From assembly GCA_023382655.1 (NCBI GenBank), contig JAHDWK010000049.1:1-33559 (forward strand): 33,559 bases of DNA, written 5' to 3'. Positions 8,001 through 15,210 of this stretch are shown here, one piece after another; position 1 is the first letter of the stretch, and each line of letters begins with the position of its first letter. Origin of the DNA: Anaerolineae bacterium. Its GTDB lineage: Bacteria; Chloroflexota; Anaerolineae; Promineifilales; Promineifilaceae. The position numbers and the translations under genes are program-made. The notes beneath the pieces were generated by a model. It had not been told where the DNA came from, did no database searches, and was given only the letters and a program-made list of their open reading frames with translations.

Positions 8001-9860
8001 CTAGGGCAGCAAATACCAATCGAGGAAACGCTGCATACGGCCGTAAAAATCCAACTGTGTCGCCCGCTGCAAAAAGCCATGTCCTTCCCCGGCATACGTC
8101 TTGTACTCAAACGTTTTGCCCGCCTGCCGTAAGGCTTGCACCCACTCTTCCGAGGCCTGCGGCGGTACCACATCATCCTCCAACCCATGACAGATCAGCA
8201 CCGGTTTTTGCACCGCTTCCACCTGGTAAATGGGCGAGGCGTCTAGATACACCTGCCGGTTTTGCGCCGGATGCCCCATAAAAATCTCGCTGTATAGCCG
8301 CAAATCCCGGTTGCACTGCGCCCAACTGGAAATGGTGTTGGCGTCGCCAAACTTATCCACGCCGCAAGCAAACAGATAGTCCGGGTCATGCGAGAGGGTG
8401 CAGGCCACCATGTAGCCGCCATAGCTGGCCCCATAAATGGCAATCCGCGCCGGGTCAATGCCCGCCGGGTCAATACCCGCCAACTGGCGCAAAAAACGGG
8501 CGCCGTACAGGCAATCTTGTGTATCCCCTTTGCCCCAATCGTTGTAATTAGCGTGTTCAAATGGGACGCCATAGCCGGTGCTGCCCCGGTAGTTGGGTTG
8601 CAGCCAGGTATACCCTTTGGCCACAAAGTATTGCACCATCACATCCCATTCCAACTGCTTTTGCAGGGAAGGGCCGCCGTGTGGATGCACAATGGCCGCG
8701 CCGTTGGGCTTCTCCGGGTGATAGAGGAAAGCGGGGATTTCCAGCCCATCATAGCTGCGGTAACTGACTGTTTCCGGCAGGCACAGCCGGTTGGCGGCCA
8801 GGGCGGGCAGTTGGGAAAAGGTGAGGGGCGTGCTACGGCCGTCCAGCCCCACTCTCACCACATCCGGCGGCTGCAACGGGCTTTCAAATTGCGCCACCAG
8901 GGATTGGCCATCGGGGGACCACTGCGGTCGGGTGTAAATGCCCGCGTCGGCCCGCAGGGTGGTCGCCTCACCTGTCTGTGCATCTAGCAGCACCAGATGC
9001 AGTGCCCCACCATGATTCAACGTACAGGCCAGCCGCGCCCCGTCCGGCGACCAGGCGACGTCGGCCACGTCCAGCCCCAGGTGAGTGAGTTGGCGCAAAC
9101 CACCGCCATCTGGTCGTATCAGCCACACCTCGTTCCAGCCGGATTGTTGCGAGAGAAAGGAAATGTGTGATCCATCTGACGACCAACGGCCATGCCAGTT
9201 CCGCACTTTGGGCCACATGGTCAATTCCCGAATCTGCCCGGTCTCCACTTCCACGATGTGAATATCCAGCCGGTTCAGGTCGTTAAAGGGGCGAAAGGTG
9301 TAACAGATGAGACGGCCGTCCGGCGACGGCCGTGCTTCCCAACAATCCCCGTCTGTGCGTGTGACCAATGGGCGCGGCCAACGGCCGTTGCGGTCGGTCA
9401 GCAGCAGTTGTTCACTGTCCTCCCGCTCCACGGTGACGATGAGGCCGTGACTGTCCGGCAGCCAGATCGGGCTGCCCGCGCTGCTGGCAAAGTCGCTGAT
9501 CTTGTGCGGTAAGCCGCCGGTTGTGGGCATGACGTAGACATGGCTGTTCATTTCAAAGGCCAACCAGGCGCCATCAGGCGACCAGTGTGCCGTTTCGTCA
9601 GGCCAGGATAGTTTACGGCCGTGTGACACCCGCTGCGGCCAACCACCGGCTGTAGGCATCACATACACGTCGGTCAATTCATCACGCATCCAGGTGAAGG
9701 CCAGCCGTTCTCCGTCCGGACTGAGAACATGACCACCCAGCAAGTTAACGGCCGTGAGCAGTTCCAGACTCCACCCAACCGGCAGCTTCACATCTGGCCG
9801 GGCAATCGCCGGCCAGCCGTTAAACTCATACTTCTCCGTTAGTTTGATTGCCTCCGTCAT
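8001..9860 (-). CDS. S9 family peptidase (prolyl oligopeptidase/acylaminoacyl peptidase type)
   Basis: This is a 619-residue protein. The ATG at 9860 is chosen because GGAGGTG lies five bases upstream; the longer frame from 9896 lacks such support. Residues about 40-350 are a TolB/WD40-like beta-propeller with repeated SPDG or SSDG-W/LAF blades (for example WSPDGAWLAF, PSPDGRLICY). Residues about 370-619 are the alpha/beta-hydrolase domain with nucleophile Ser479 in GASYGG, Asp562 in HGLEDDVVPP and His594 in GEGHGF. The family cleaves short peptides or removes N-terminal acyl-amino acids, with the propeller restricting access to the active site. No signal peptide is visible, so it is probably cytosolic. 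Seven ACGGCCGT octamers lie in this gene, mostly coding DGR, NGR or TAV. Confidence 0.93.
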   Translation of the reverse strand: MTEAIKLTEKYEFNGWPAIARPDVKLPVGWSLELLTAVNLLGGHVLSPDGERLAFTWMRDELTDVYVMPTAGGWPQRVSHGRKLSWPDETAHWSPDGAWLAFEMNSHVYVMPTTGGLPHKISDFASSAGSPIWLPDSHGLIVTVEREDSEQLLLTDRNGRWPRPLVTRTDGDCWEARPSPDGRLICYTFRPFNDLNRLDIHIVEVETGQIRELTMWPKVRNWHGRWSSDGSHISFLSQQSGWNEVWLIRPDGGGLRQLTHLGLDVADVAWSPDGARLACTLNHGGALHLVLLDAQTGEATTLRADAGIYTRPQWSPDGQSLVAQFESPLQPPDVVRVGLDGRSTPLTFSQLPALAANRLCLPETVSYRSYDGLEIPAFLYHPEKPNGAAIVHPHGGPSLQKQLEWDVMVQYFVAKGYTWLQPNYRGSTGYGVPFEHANYNDWGKGDTQDCLYGARFLRQLAGIDPAGIDPARIAIYGASYGGYMVACTLSHDPDYLFACGVDKFGDANTISSWAQCNRDLRLYSEIFMGHPAQNRQVYLDASPIYQVEAVQKPVLICHGLEDDVVPPQASEEWVQALRQAGKTFEYKTYAGEGHGFLQRATQLDFYGRMQRFLDWYLLP

Positions 9861-9981
9861 ATTCACCTCCATCTTTGATCTGTAACAAACGTTCACCCTT
9901 TGTTTGGCTAAAGGATATGAACATCACATTCAACCGTTCAGTCAGCACAATTGTAAACTCCCCTGCTTACAATCTAATCAT

Positions 9982-11007
9982 ATGAGTCGTTATAGTCAAT
10001 TCTTAAAAGAACAAACACCTGCCACGCTCATCCTGCTACATATGGTACTGGTCGTTTTTATTGGTCTGCTTGGCTATTGGGGTGGCGGCGAAATTTCCTA
10101 TTCGGTTCTGTATCTCTGGCCAGTAGCTCAACTCACCTGGTTTACGGGACGCAGAGAAGGCTATATGCTGGCGCTTATGGCGGCAGTGGTTTGGCTGATT
10201 ACAGATTACTTGACCGGGGCCAGTTATTCGGCCATTTGGATTCCGTTTTGGAATGCGGCAGTACGACTGGCATTCTTTGTGATCGTGATTTACCTTTTAT
10301 CAAAATGGCGAGAGGCTGAAAAAAGGCGAGCCGTACTCATGCATTTTATTGTACATGATTTGCGTTCGCCGCTGGCAACCACGCTCATGGGGCTAGAACT
10401 ACTGCGGGACTACCGCCTTGAATATTTGGATGAGCAACAACAACAGCTTATTGATAACAGCCTGGTGGCAAGCAACCGGGGATTGTGGTTGGTAAATGCA
10501 CTGCTGGACATACCCCGGTTGGAAAGCGGACACATGCCGGTGAACCTGACTGAAGTGTATGTAAAACAAGTGATCGAATCCTGTTTGGCGCAGGTGCAAT
10601 TGCTCATACAACAGAAAGAGGTTCAGGTGGTGGTGGAAGTTACGGCCGTGACTGTTTACGCCGACGTTGAATTATTGCAGCGTGTCTTGATCAACCTGCT
10701 CTCCAATGCCTTAAAGTATTCGCCGGAACGTTCCACCATCAGCATTAACACTTCCACCCTACAGGCTGGTAAAGTAGTCTGCTTTTCTATAGCCGATCAG
10801 GGTCCCGGCGTACCGCCTGACTGGCTAGACAAAGTGTTTGACTTATTTGTGCAAGTAGATGCCAAAGAAACGGGCAAATCCATGGGGTCGGGCATTGGGC
10901 TGGCGTTTTGTCATCTGGCTATAGCAGCGCAAGGTGGGCGCATCTGGATGGAAAATCAGCCTGCCGGTGGCACCAGGGTCAACTTTACTCTACCAGGTCA
11001 CGTATAA
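9982..11007 (+). CDS. Membrane sensor histidine kinase (orphan)
   Basis: This is a 341-residue kinase. Residues 15-107 contain four or five hydrophobic helices and no obvious extracellular sensor domain. The HisKA domain has phosphoacceptor His125 (VHDLRSP). The HATPase_c domain has N box NLLSNALKYSP (238-248), G1 DQGPG (272-276) and G2 GSGIGL (302-307). The protein would autophosphorylate and pass phosphate to a response regulator, but none is encoded in this window. I chose the ATG at 9982. It has no Shine-Dalgarno sequence, but TACAAT at 9968-9973 lies eight bases upstream, which would fit a leaderless or nearly leaderless transcript. A TTG at 9904 in frame would add 26 non-hydrophobic residues and is less likely. 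It diverges from the S9 peptidase across 121 bp. Confidence 0.92.
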   Translation: MSRYSQFLKEQTPATLILLHMVLVVFIGLLGYWGGGEISYSVLYLWPVAQLTWFTGRREGYMLALMAAVVWLITDYLTGASYSAIWIPFWNAAVRLAFFVIVIYLLSKWREAEKRRAVLMHFIVHDLRSPLATTLMGLELLRDYRLEYLDEQQQQLIDNSLVASNRGLWLVNALLDIPRLESGHMPVNLTEVYVKQVIESCLAQVQLLIQQKEVQVVVEVTAVTVYADVELLQRVLINLLSNALKYSPERSTISINTSTLQAGKVVCFSIADQGPGVPPDWLDKVFDLFVQVDAKETGKSMGSGIGLAFCHLAIAAQGGRIWMENQPAGGTRVNFTLPGHV

Positions 11008-11089
11008 CTACTGGTTGGCGGGCTTACCAGCTTATCGATACTACTATCTCGCCACACTTGTGACATGGTTTCTCAAGGAGTAAGACGGG

Positions 11090-12139
11090 ATGGAATATAA
11101 AAATTTGGGGCGGACTGGTGTCAAGGTCAGCCAGCTTTGTTTGGGCTGTATGAATTTTGGCGGACGCACGGATGAAGCGGAATCCATCGCCATCATTGAA
11201 GCGGCGCTGGCGGCGGGCATCAATTTCATAGATACGGCCAATGTGTATGGGCATGACCCGGCTAATTTCAGTGTGGGGCGAGGGCGAAGCGAGGAGATTG
11301 TAGGCCAGGCGTTGCAGCAGAATGGGCAGCGGGCACGGGTAGTGTTGGCGACGAAAGCGTATTTTCCCATGTCTGACGACCCTAATGCGCTGGGCAGCAG
11401 CCGTCGTCATCTGATTGCGCAATGCGAGGCGTCGCTGCGGCGGCTGCAAACGGATTATATTGATCTGTACCAGCTACACCATCCGTCGAACGAGATTCCG
11501 ATTGATGAGACGCTGCGGGCGCTGGATGACCTGGTGCGGGCGGGCAAGGTGCGGTATATCGGCACGAGTACGTTTGCCGCCTGGCAACTGGTGGAGTCGT
11601 TGTGGGTGGCCAAGGAGTATGGCCTGAATCGTTTTGTGAGCGAGCAGCCATCTTACCATATGCTGGACAGGCGGGCCGAGCGGGAATTGATTCCGATGGC
11701 GCAAACGTATGGCATTGCCGTCAATCCCTATTCACCGACCGCGGGTGGTTTCCTGACGGGCAAGTATGAGCGGGGGCGGCCGGCCCCGGCCGATTCGCGG
11801 TTTGAGGCGTTTTGGACGCGGGCGAAGGAGATGCATTACACGGAGGCGGCTTTTGCGGTGCTGGACGTGGTGCTGGCGTTGAGCGCGGAGAAGGGGTGTA
11901 CGCCTTATCAACTGGCGCTGGCGTGGTGTGCGCAGCAGCCGGGCATTACCAGCCCGATTATTGGGCCACGCCGCCAGCAGCATTTGGTGGACGCTTTACC
12001 GGCGCTGGACATACAATTGACAGATGCAGACCGGGAAAGGATTGACCAGGTGGCGCCGCCAGGACGGGCGGTTGTGCCGTATTATGGGTATGATGGCTTT
12101 GCCTGGGTGACGTGGGGGCCGCACCAGTTTCGGTGGTAA
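11090..12139 (+). CDS. Aldo/keto reductase
   Basis: This 349-residue TIM-barrel oxidoreductase starts at ATG 11090 behind AAGGAG (11075-11080). The catalytic tetrad is intact: Asp48, Tyr53, Lys89 and His130 (FIDTANVYG, LATKAY, YQLHH). It resembles the YhdN/Tas/Kv-beta-like AKR branch, which uses NADPH to reduce aldehydes or ketones; the specific substrate cannot be read from the sequence. The nitrilase-type gene starts only 24 bp after its stop on the same strand, so the two probably form an operon. Notably, this 1-kb gene contains no ACGGCCGT octamer, although its neighbours do. Confidence 0.92.
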   Translation: MEYKNLGRTGVKVSQLCLGCMNFGGRTDEAESIAIIEAALAAGINFIDTANVYGHDPANFSVGRGRSEEIVGQALQQNGQRARVVLATKAYFPMSDDPNALGSSRRHLIAQCEASLRRLQTDYIDLYQLHHPSNEIPIDETLRALDDLVRAGKVRYIGTSTFAAWQLVESLWVAKEYGLNRFVSEQPSYHMLDRRAERELIPMAQTYGIAVNPYSPTAGGFLTGKYERGRPAPADSRFEAFWTRAKEMHYTEAAFAVLDVVLALSAEKGCTPYQLALAWCAQQPGITSPIIGPRRQQHLVDALPALDIQLTDADRERIDQVAPPGRAVVPYYGYDGFAWVTWGPHQFRW

Positions 12140-12163
12140 CGGTAAAGACCGAGGAGAAGACAC

Positions 12164-12898
12164 ATGAAAATTTGTGTAGCACAATCACGGCCGTTCCCCG
12201 GCAACATCGCGCGAAATAGTGAGCAGCATCAACGGTTGATTGCCACGGCCGTGCCCCACCATCCCGACCTCATCATCTTCCCCGAACTGTCGCTGACGGG
12301 CTATGAACCAACGCGGGCTAAAGAGTTGGCGATGGATGTGGACGACGGCCGTCTCGCCGGCTTCCAAACCATAGCCGATGCCCGGCACATTACGATTGGT
12401 GTGGGTGCGCCCATTATCCAGGAGGCCGGTATCTGCATTGGCCTGGTGCTGTTCCAACCGGGCCAGCCCCGGCAGCTTTATGCCAAAAAGTATCTACATG
12501 CCGATGAAGAGCCATTTTTTGTCAGTGGGCACAGTTCTGTGGAGTTCCTCGGCGACAATAACGATGTCGCCCTGGCGATTTGTTATGAATTGTCCGTGCC
12601 CGCCCATGCAGCGCGCGCCCATGAAAACGGCGCGGCGATTTATATTGCCAGTATAGCCAAATATGCGCGGGGCGTGGTTGCCGCCCACCAACGATTGGCC
12701 GAGATTGCCCGTGCATATGGGATGTCGGTTCTGATGTGTAACAGTGTAGGCCAGGCCGATGGCGATTTATGCACGGGCAACACGGCCGTCTGGAATGCGC
12801 AAGGGACGCTGCTGGGGCAGCTTGATGACACCCTTGAAGGCATCCTCATTTTTGACACGGACAGCCAGGAACTTACCATCAATCAGACGCAGACATAA
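12164..12898 (+). CDS. Carbon-nitrogen hydrolase (nitrilase superfamily amidohydrolase)
   Basis: This 244-residue protein starts at ATG 12164 with GAGGAG about eight bases upstream. The nitrilase Glu-Lys-Cys triad is present: Glu41 (FPELSLTGYE), Lys108 (YAKKYL) and Cys140 (ALAICYELS). Length and motifs fit the small cytosolic amidase branch (Nit/omega-amidase-like) rather than true nitrilases. It would hydrolyse an amide or carbamoyl C-N bond; the substrate is unknown. It lies 24 bp after the aldo/keto reductase and is probably cotranscribed with it. A weak inverted pair, ACAGG/CCTGT at 12899-12921, follows the stop but has no T-tract. Confidence 0.9.
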   Translation: MKICVAQSRPFPGNIARNSEQHQRLIATAVPHHPDLIIFPELSLTGYEPTRAKELAMDVDDGRLAGFQTIADARHITIGVGAPIIQEAGICIGLVLFQPGQPRQLYAKKYLHADEEPFFVSGHSSVEFLGDNNDVALAICYELSVPAHAARAHENGAAIYIASIAKYARGVVAAHQRLAEIARAYGMSVLMCNSVGQADGDLCTGNTAVWNAQGTLLGQLDDTLEGILIFDTDSQELTINQTQT

Positions 12899-13030
12899 CA
12901 GGCTTTTAGAAACCTGTCATGCTTAACCGGCGACATTTCTCTCTATCAGACGACTCCCCAGATCGTGTATACTATCCCCAGGCGAGCCGCCTTCAAAAAG
13001 ACCCCGTACCTTGCATCGCAGCTACAGAAT

Positions 13031-13080
13031 GGTTATTGAGTAATTGGGTAATTGCCCAGTTACATAATTACTCAATTACC
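13031..13080 (+). repeat. Leader hairpin of GTAATTG heptad repeats
   Basis: GGTTATTGAGTAATT at 13031-13045 pairs with AATTACTCAATTACC at 13066-13080, a 15-bp stem with one mismatch. The loop carries another GGGTAATTG unit. The structure ends five bases before the AGAGGAGG ribosome site (13085-13092) of the transaldolase-like gene, so it would lie in that gene's 5' leader. It may simply be a mobile heptad repeat, or it may influence translation. Confidence 0.6.
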
Positions 13081-13096
13081 TCTTAGAGGAGGAAAA

Positions 13097-14272
13097 ATGA
13101 ACAGGCTGCAAGAACTCCATGAGCTGGGGCAATCTACCTGGCTTAATTACATGCGTCGTTCCTTTTTACAATCCGGCGATCTGCGCGCCCGTGTGGCCGA
13201 AGGCATTCAGGGCCTCACCGCCAACGCTGCCAACTTTGAAGCCACCATCGCCAACGAAGCCGATTATGACGAAGCCATCTGGGAGCAGGTAACAGCCGGA
13301 ACACCCGCGCCCAGCATCCACCGCGCCCTCAGCATCCATGATGTGCAGGCAGCGGCCGACTATATGCACGCCATCTACCAGGAAAGTCATGGGCTGGATG
13401 GGTATGTGAGCCTGGAATTAGACCCATCGTTAATGTATGACGCGGTCAATACGGTGGCCGAAGTACGCCATCTGGAAGCGCAAATCAACCGGGCGAATGT
13501 AATGGTAGAAGTTCCGGCAACCCCGGCAGGCATAGAAGCGGTCAAAACATTGACGCGCGACGGCGTCAGCATCAATATCACCCACGTCTTTTCGGTGGAC
13601 GTGTATGAGCGCGTGGCGCAGGCATATATTGACGGACTGGAGGTGTTTCTGGATACACACAGTGTGTGGCGCTTTACGCCCACCTCCGTCGTCTCCTTTT
13701 CCGTGTCGGCCATTGATGAGGCGGTAGATCCGCTGCTGGCAGAACAAGGCGAACAAGATTTACTGGGACGCACGGCCGTCGCCCAGGCCAGACAGTTGGT
13801 CGGCCGTTGCCAATCCATCTTCAGCGGCCCCCGCTGGGATAAAGTAGCCCGGCGCGGTGGGCGCATCCTCCGCCCCAAATGGAGCCGCACCACGCCGCGC
13901 AACGCCGCCTACGCCGACACCTACTATGTGGAAGCCCTGATCTGCCCGGACAGTGTCACTACCTTCTCGCTGGAAACATTGGCTGCTTTTCTGGATCACG
14001 GCCGTGTGGAATCCCACATCGCCGCCTGGCCGGAGCAAGCCGAGAGCCATTTGCAGCGCATAGATGAACTGGGCATCAATCTGGACGCCATTGCCAGCCG
14101 TTTGCAACAGGAATACCTGCGCGCCTCCGAGCAGCAGTTCCAGGCCATCACCCGGCGCATCAGCCGCAAGCGGGAGGAATTGGAGAAAGCGTGGCAGCGC
14201 ACGGCCGTGCACGGGGCCGTCCACCCGGCAGTGATGACGGAACTGCCCACACAAAGACCGACGGTGCAGTAA
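13097..14272 (+). CDS. Transaldolase homologue lacking catalytic residues (probable pseudoenzyme)
   Basis: This 391-residue protein starts at ATG 13097 behind AGAGGAGG; the longer frame from 13052 runs through the repeat hairpin and is rejected. The sequence clearly follows the transaldolase family (LQELHELGQSTWL; DGYVSLELDPSLMYD at 101-115; DGVSINITHVFS near 155-166; AYADTYYVEALICPDSVTTF). However, the Schiff-base lysine of the family (K132 of E. coli TalB, in LIKLAST) aligns with Glu138 in MVEVPAT, codon GAA at 13508-13510. The catalytic aspartate (D17 of TalB) aligns with Asn17 in QSTWLNYM. The loop usually TSNPT is TANAA. Glu107 and Asn43 are kept. Since the frame is intact and long, this is probably an expressed protein with a changed role, not a decayed gene. 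It ends in a helical tail rich in Arg and Glu. Confidence 0.85.
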   Translation: MNRLQELHELGQSTWLNYMRRSFLQSGDLRARVAEGIQGLTANAANFEATIANEADYDEAIWEQVTAGTPAPSIHRALSIHDVQAAADYMHAIYQESHGLDGYVSLELDPSLMYDAVNTVAEVRHLEAQINRANVMVEVPATPAGIEAVKTLTRDGVSINITHVFSVDVYERVAQAYIDGLEVFLDTHSVWRFTPTSVVSFSVSAIDEAVDPLLAEQGEQDLLGRTAVAQARQLVGRCQSIFSGPRWDKVARRGGRILRPKWSRTTPRNAAYADTYYVEALICPDSVTTFSLETLAAFLDHGRVESHIAAWPEQAESHLQRIDELGINLDAIASRLQQEYLRASEQQFQAITRRISRKREELEKAWQRTAVHGAVHPAVMTELPTQRPTVQ

Positions 14273-14291
14273 CGGCCGTCAACCGTGCATA

Positions 14292-14327
14292 CCAGACATC
14301 CGATTTTTGGGAAAATCGGATGTTTGG
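14292..14327. terminator. Strong stem-loop between convergent genes
   Basis: CCAGACATCCGATTTT at 14292-14307 pairs with AAAATCGGATGTTTGG at 14312-14327 around a TGGG loop, a 16-bp stem with a single G-T wobble. It lies between the ends of the transaldolase-like gene (+) and the membrane protein gene (-), where a bidirectional terminator would be placed. There is no long T-tract after the stem on the plus strand, so intrinsic termination is inferred from position and stem strength only. Confidence 0.65.
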
Positions 14328-14349
14328 CGGCAACTCAAAGGCACATCAC

Positions 14350-15111
14350 TTACCGGTCAAAAATGAGGAATAGGCTGATGCTCACCACCGCCACAGGCCC
14401 GATCAGGCCACCAATTAACACCACAATGTCAATGATATGCAGCAACAGGCGGTTGATGGCGCTGCCGCCTTTGGCATCCCATGTACCTGCACCCGCACCA
14501 CCAAACCAGCGAGCATCGGAATTATCTTCGTTTACTTGCACACCGAGGCGTTGTGACAACCATTGCGCCAAACGCGGCCGCAACACACTGAAAAAGAACT
14601 CAATGTACTGGATATAAGCCGCCAGCAAGCCAATGGTTATAAAACCGAGAAAAATTTCCTTCAGCCCCACGCCCGGCGCATCGGCCAACAGCGCATAGGT
14701 CGCAAAACAGAAAAAGGCCGTGCCAAAGATCAGCAGCGCCCCCAGTCCGGGCGGCATATTGGCTAATGCATTCAAAATGGGATTGGTGCTGTGGTAGCGG
14801 TAAACATTGGGCGGCAGCCATTCGGCCAGCCCCTGCCAGTCCGGGTCAGATTGGGCATAGAGGGTGAGGGTAAGTACGGCCGTGTCCCCATCCACATCCC
14901 CGCGGCGGCTGAACTGGGTGTTCCCGTCCGGGTCTTGCCACGTCAGCCGGAATCCAATGGACGGCCGTCCCTGCACATACAATACATCTCCCCGCCCTCG
15001 CCGCAGTTCCAGCACCACGCCTTTACCCGGCGGCAGTCCCGCCATCACCTCCCGGATCACCCGTTCATCCGGTTCCTGGCTCACAATCTTGCGGTTAACC
15101 TTCAGATTCAT
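14350..15111 (-). CDS. Hypothetical membrane protein
   Basis: This 253-residue protein of no recognised family starts at ATG 15111 behind GAGGAA, six bases away. The first about 120 residues look soluble and beta-rich (GVVLELRRGRGDVLYVQG, WQDPDGNTQFS). Three or more hydrophobic segments follow: about 123-145 (LGALLIFGTAFFCFATYALL), 150-175 (IFLGFITIGLLAAYIQYIEFF) and 225-250 (IIDIVVLIGGLIGPVAVVSI). A short Gly/Ala-rich linker (GGAGAGTWDAKGG) precedes the last helix. It may be a membrane-anchored cytosolic sensor or scaffold, but nothing in the sequence fixes a role. It stands on the minus strand upstream of the convergent terminator and downstream of the creatininase gene. Confidence 0.75.
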   Translation of the reverse strand: MNLKVNRKIVSQEPDERVIREVMAGLPPGKGVVLELRRGRGDVLYVQGRPSIGFRLTWQDPDGNTQFSRRGDVDGDTAVLTLTLYAQSDPDWQGLAEWLPPNVYRYHSTNPILNALANMPPGLGALLIFGTAFFCFATYALLADAPGVGLKEIFLGFITIGLLAAYIQYIEFFFSVLRPRLAQWLSQRLGVQVNEDNSDARWFGGAGAGTWDAKGGSAINRLLLHIIDIVVLIGGLIGPVAVVSISLFLIFDR

Positions 15112-15139
15112 ATAGTTTCCTCGCCACAAGTAAATCAAT

Positions 15140-15210
15140 GAGATTAGAGATTGGAGATTGGGAGATTCGGAAGATCACCCCCTCACCTGCTCACCCCTAC
15201 TCCCCATAAT
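15140..15210. repeat. GAGATTR heptads followed by CACC-type repeats
   Basis: Three GAGATTA/G units occupy 15140-15160 and a GGAGATTC unit follows at 15161-15168. From 15176 a run of CACCCC/CTCACC/TGCTCACC units extends into the 3' end of the creatininase gene and supplies its stop codon (15183-15185). This is the same family of low-complexity repeats as at 6980-7035, 15957-16010 and 17966-18030. Confidence 0.6.

Noticed and set aside
12899..12921. Possible terminator after the nitrilase gene
   Set aside because: The inverted pair ACAGG/CCTGT is short, includes a loop of odd length and has no T-tract; support is too weak for a call.
13387..13902. 171-codon minus-strand frame inside the transaldolase-like gene
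   Set aside because: It is a shadow of the plus-strand frame without a start signal or recognisable motif.
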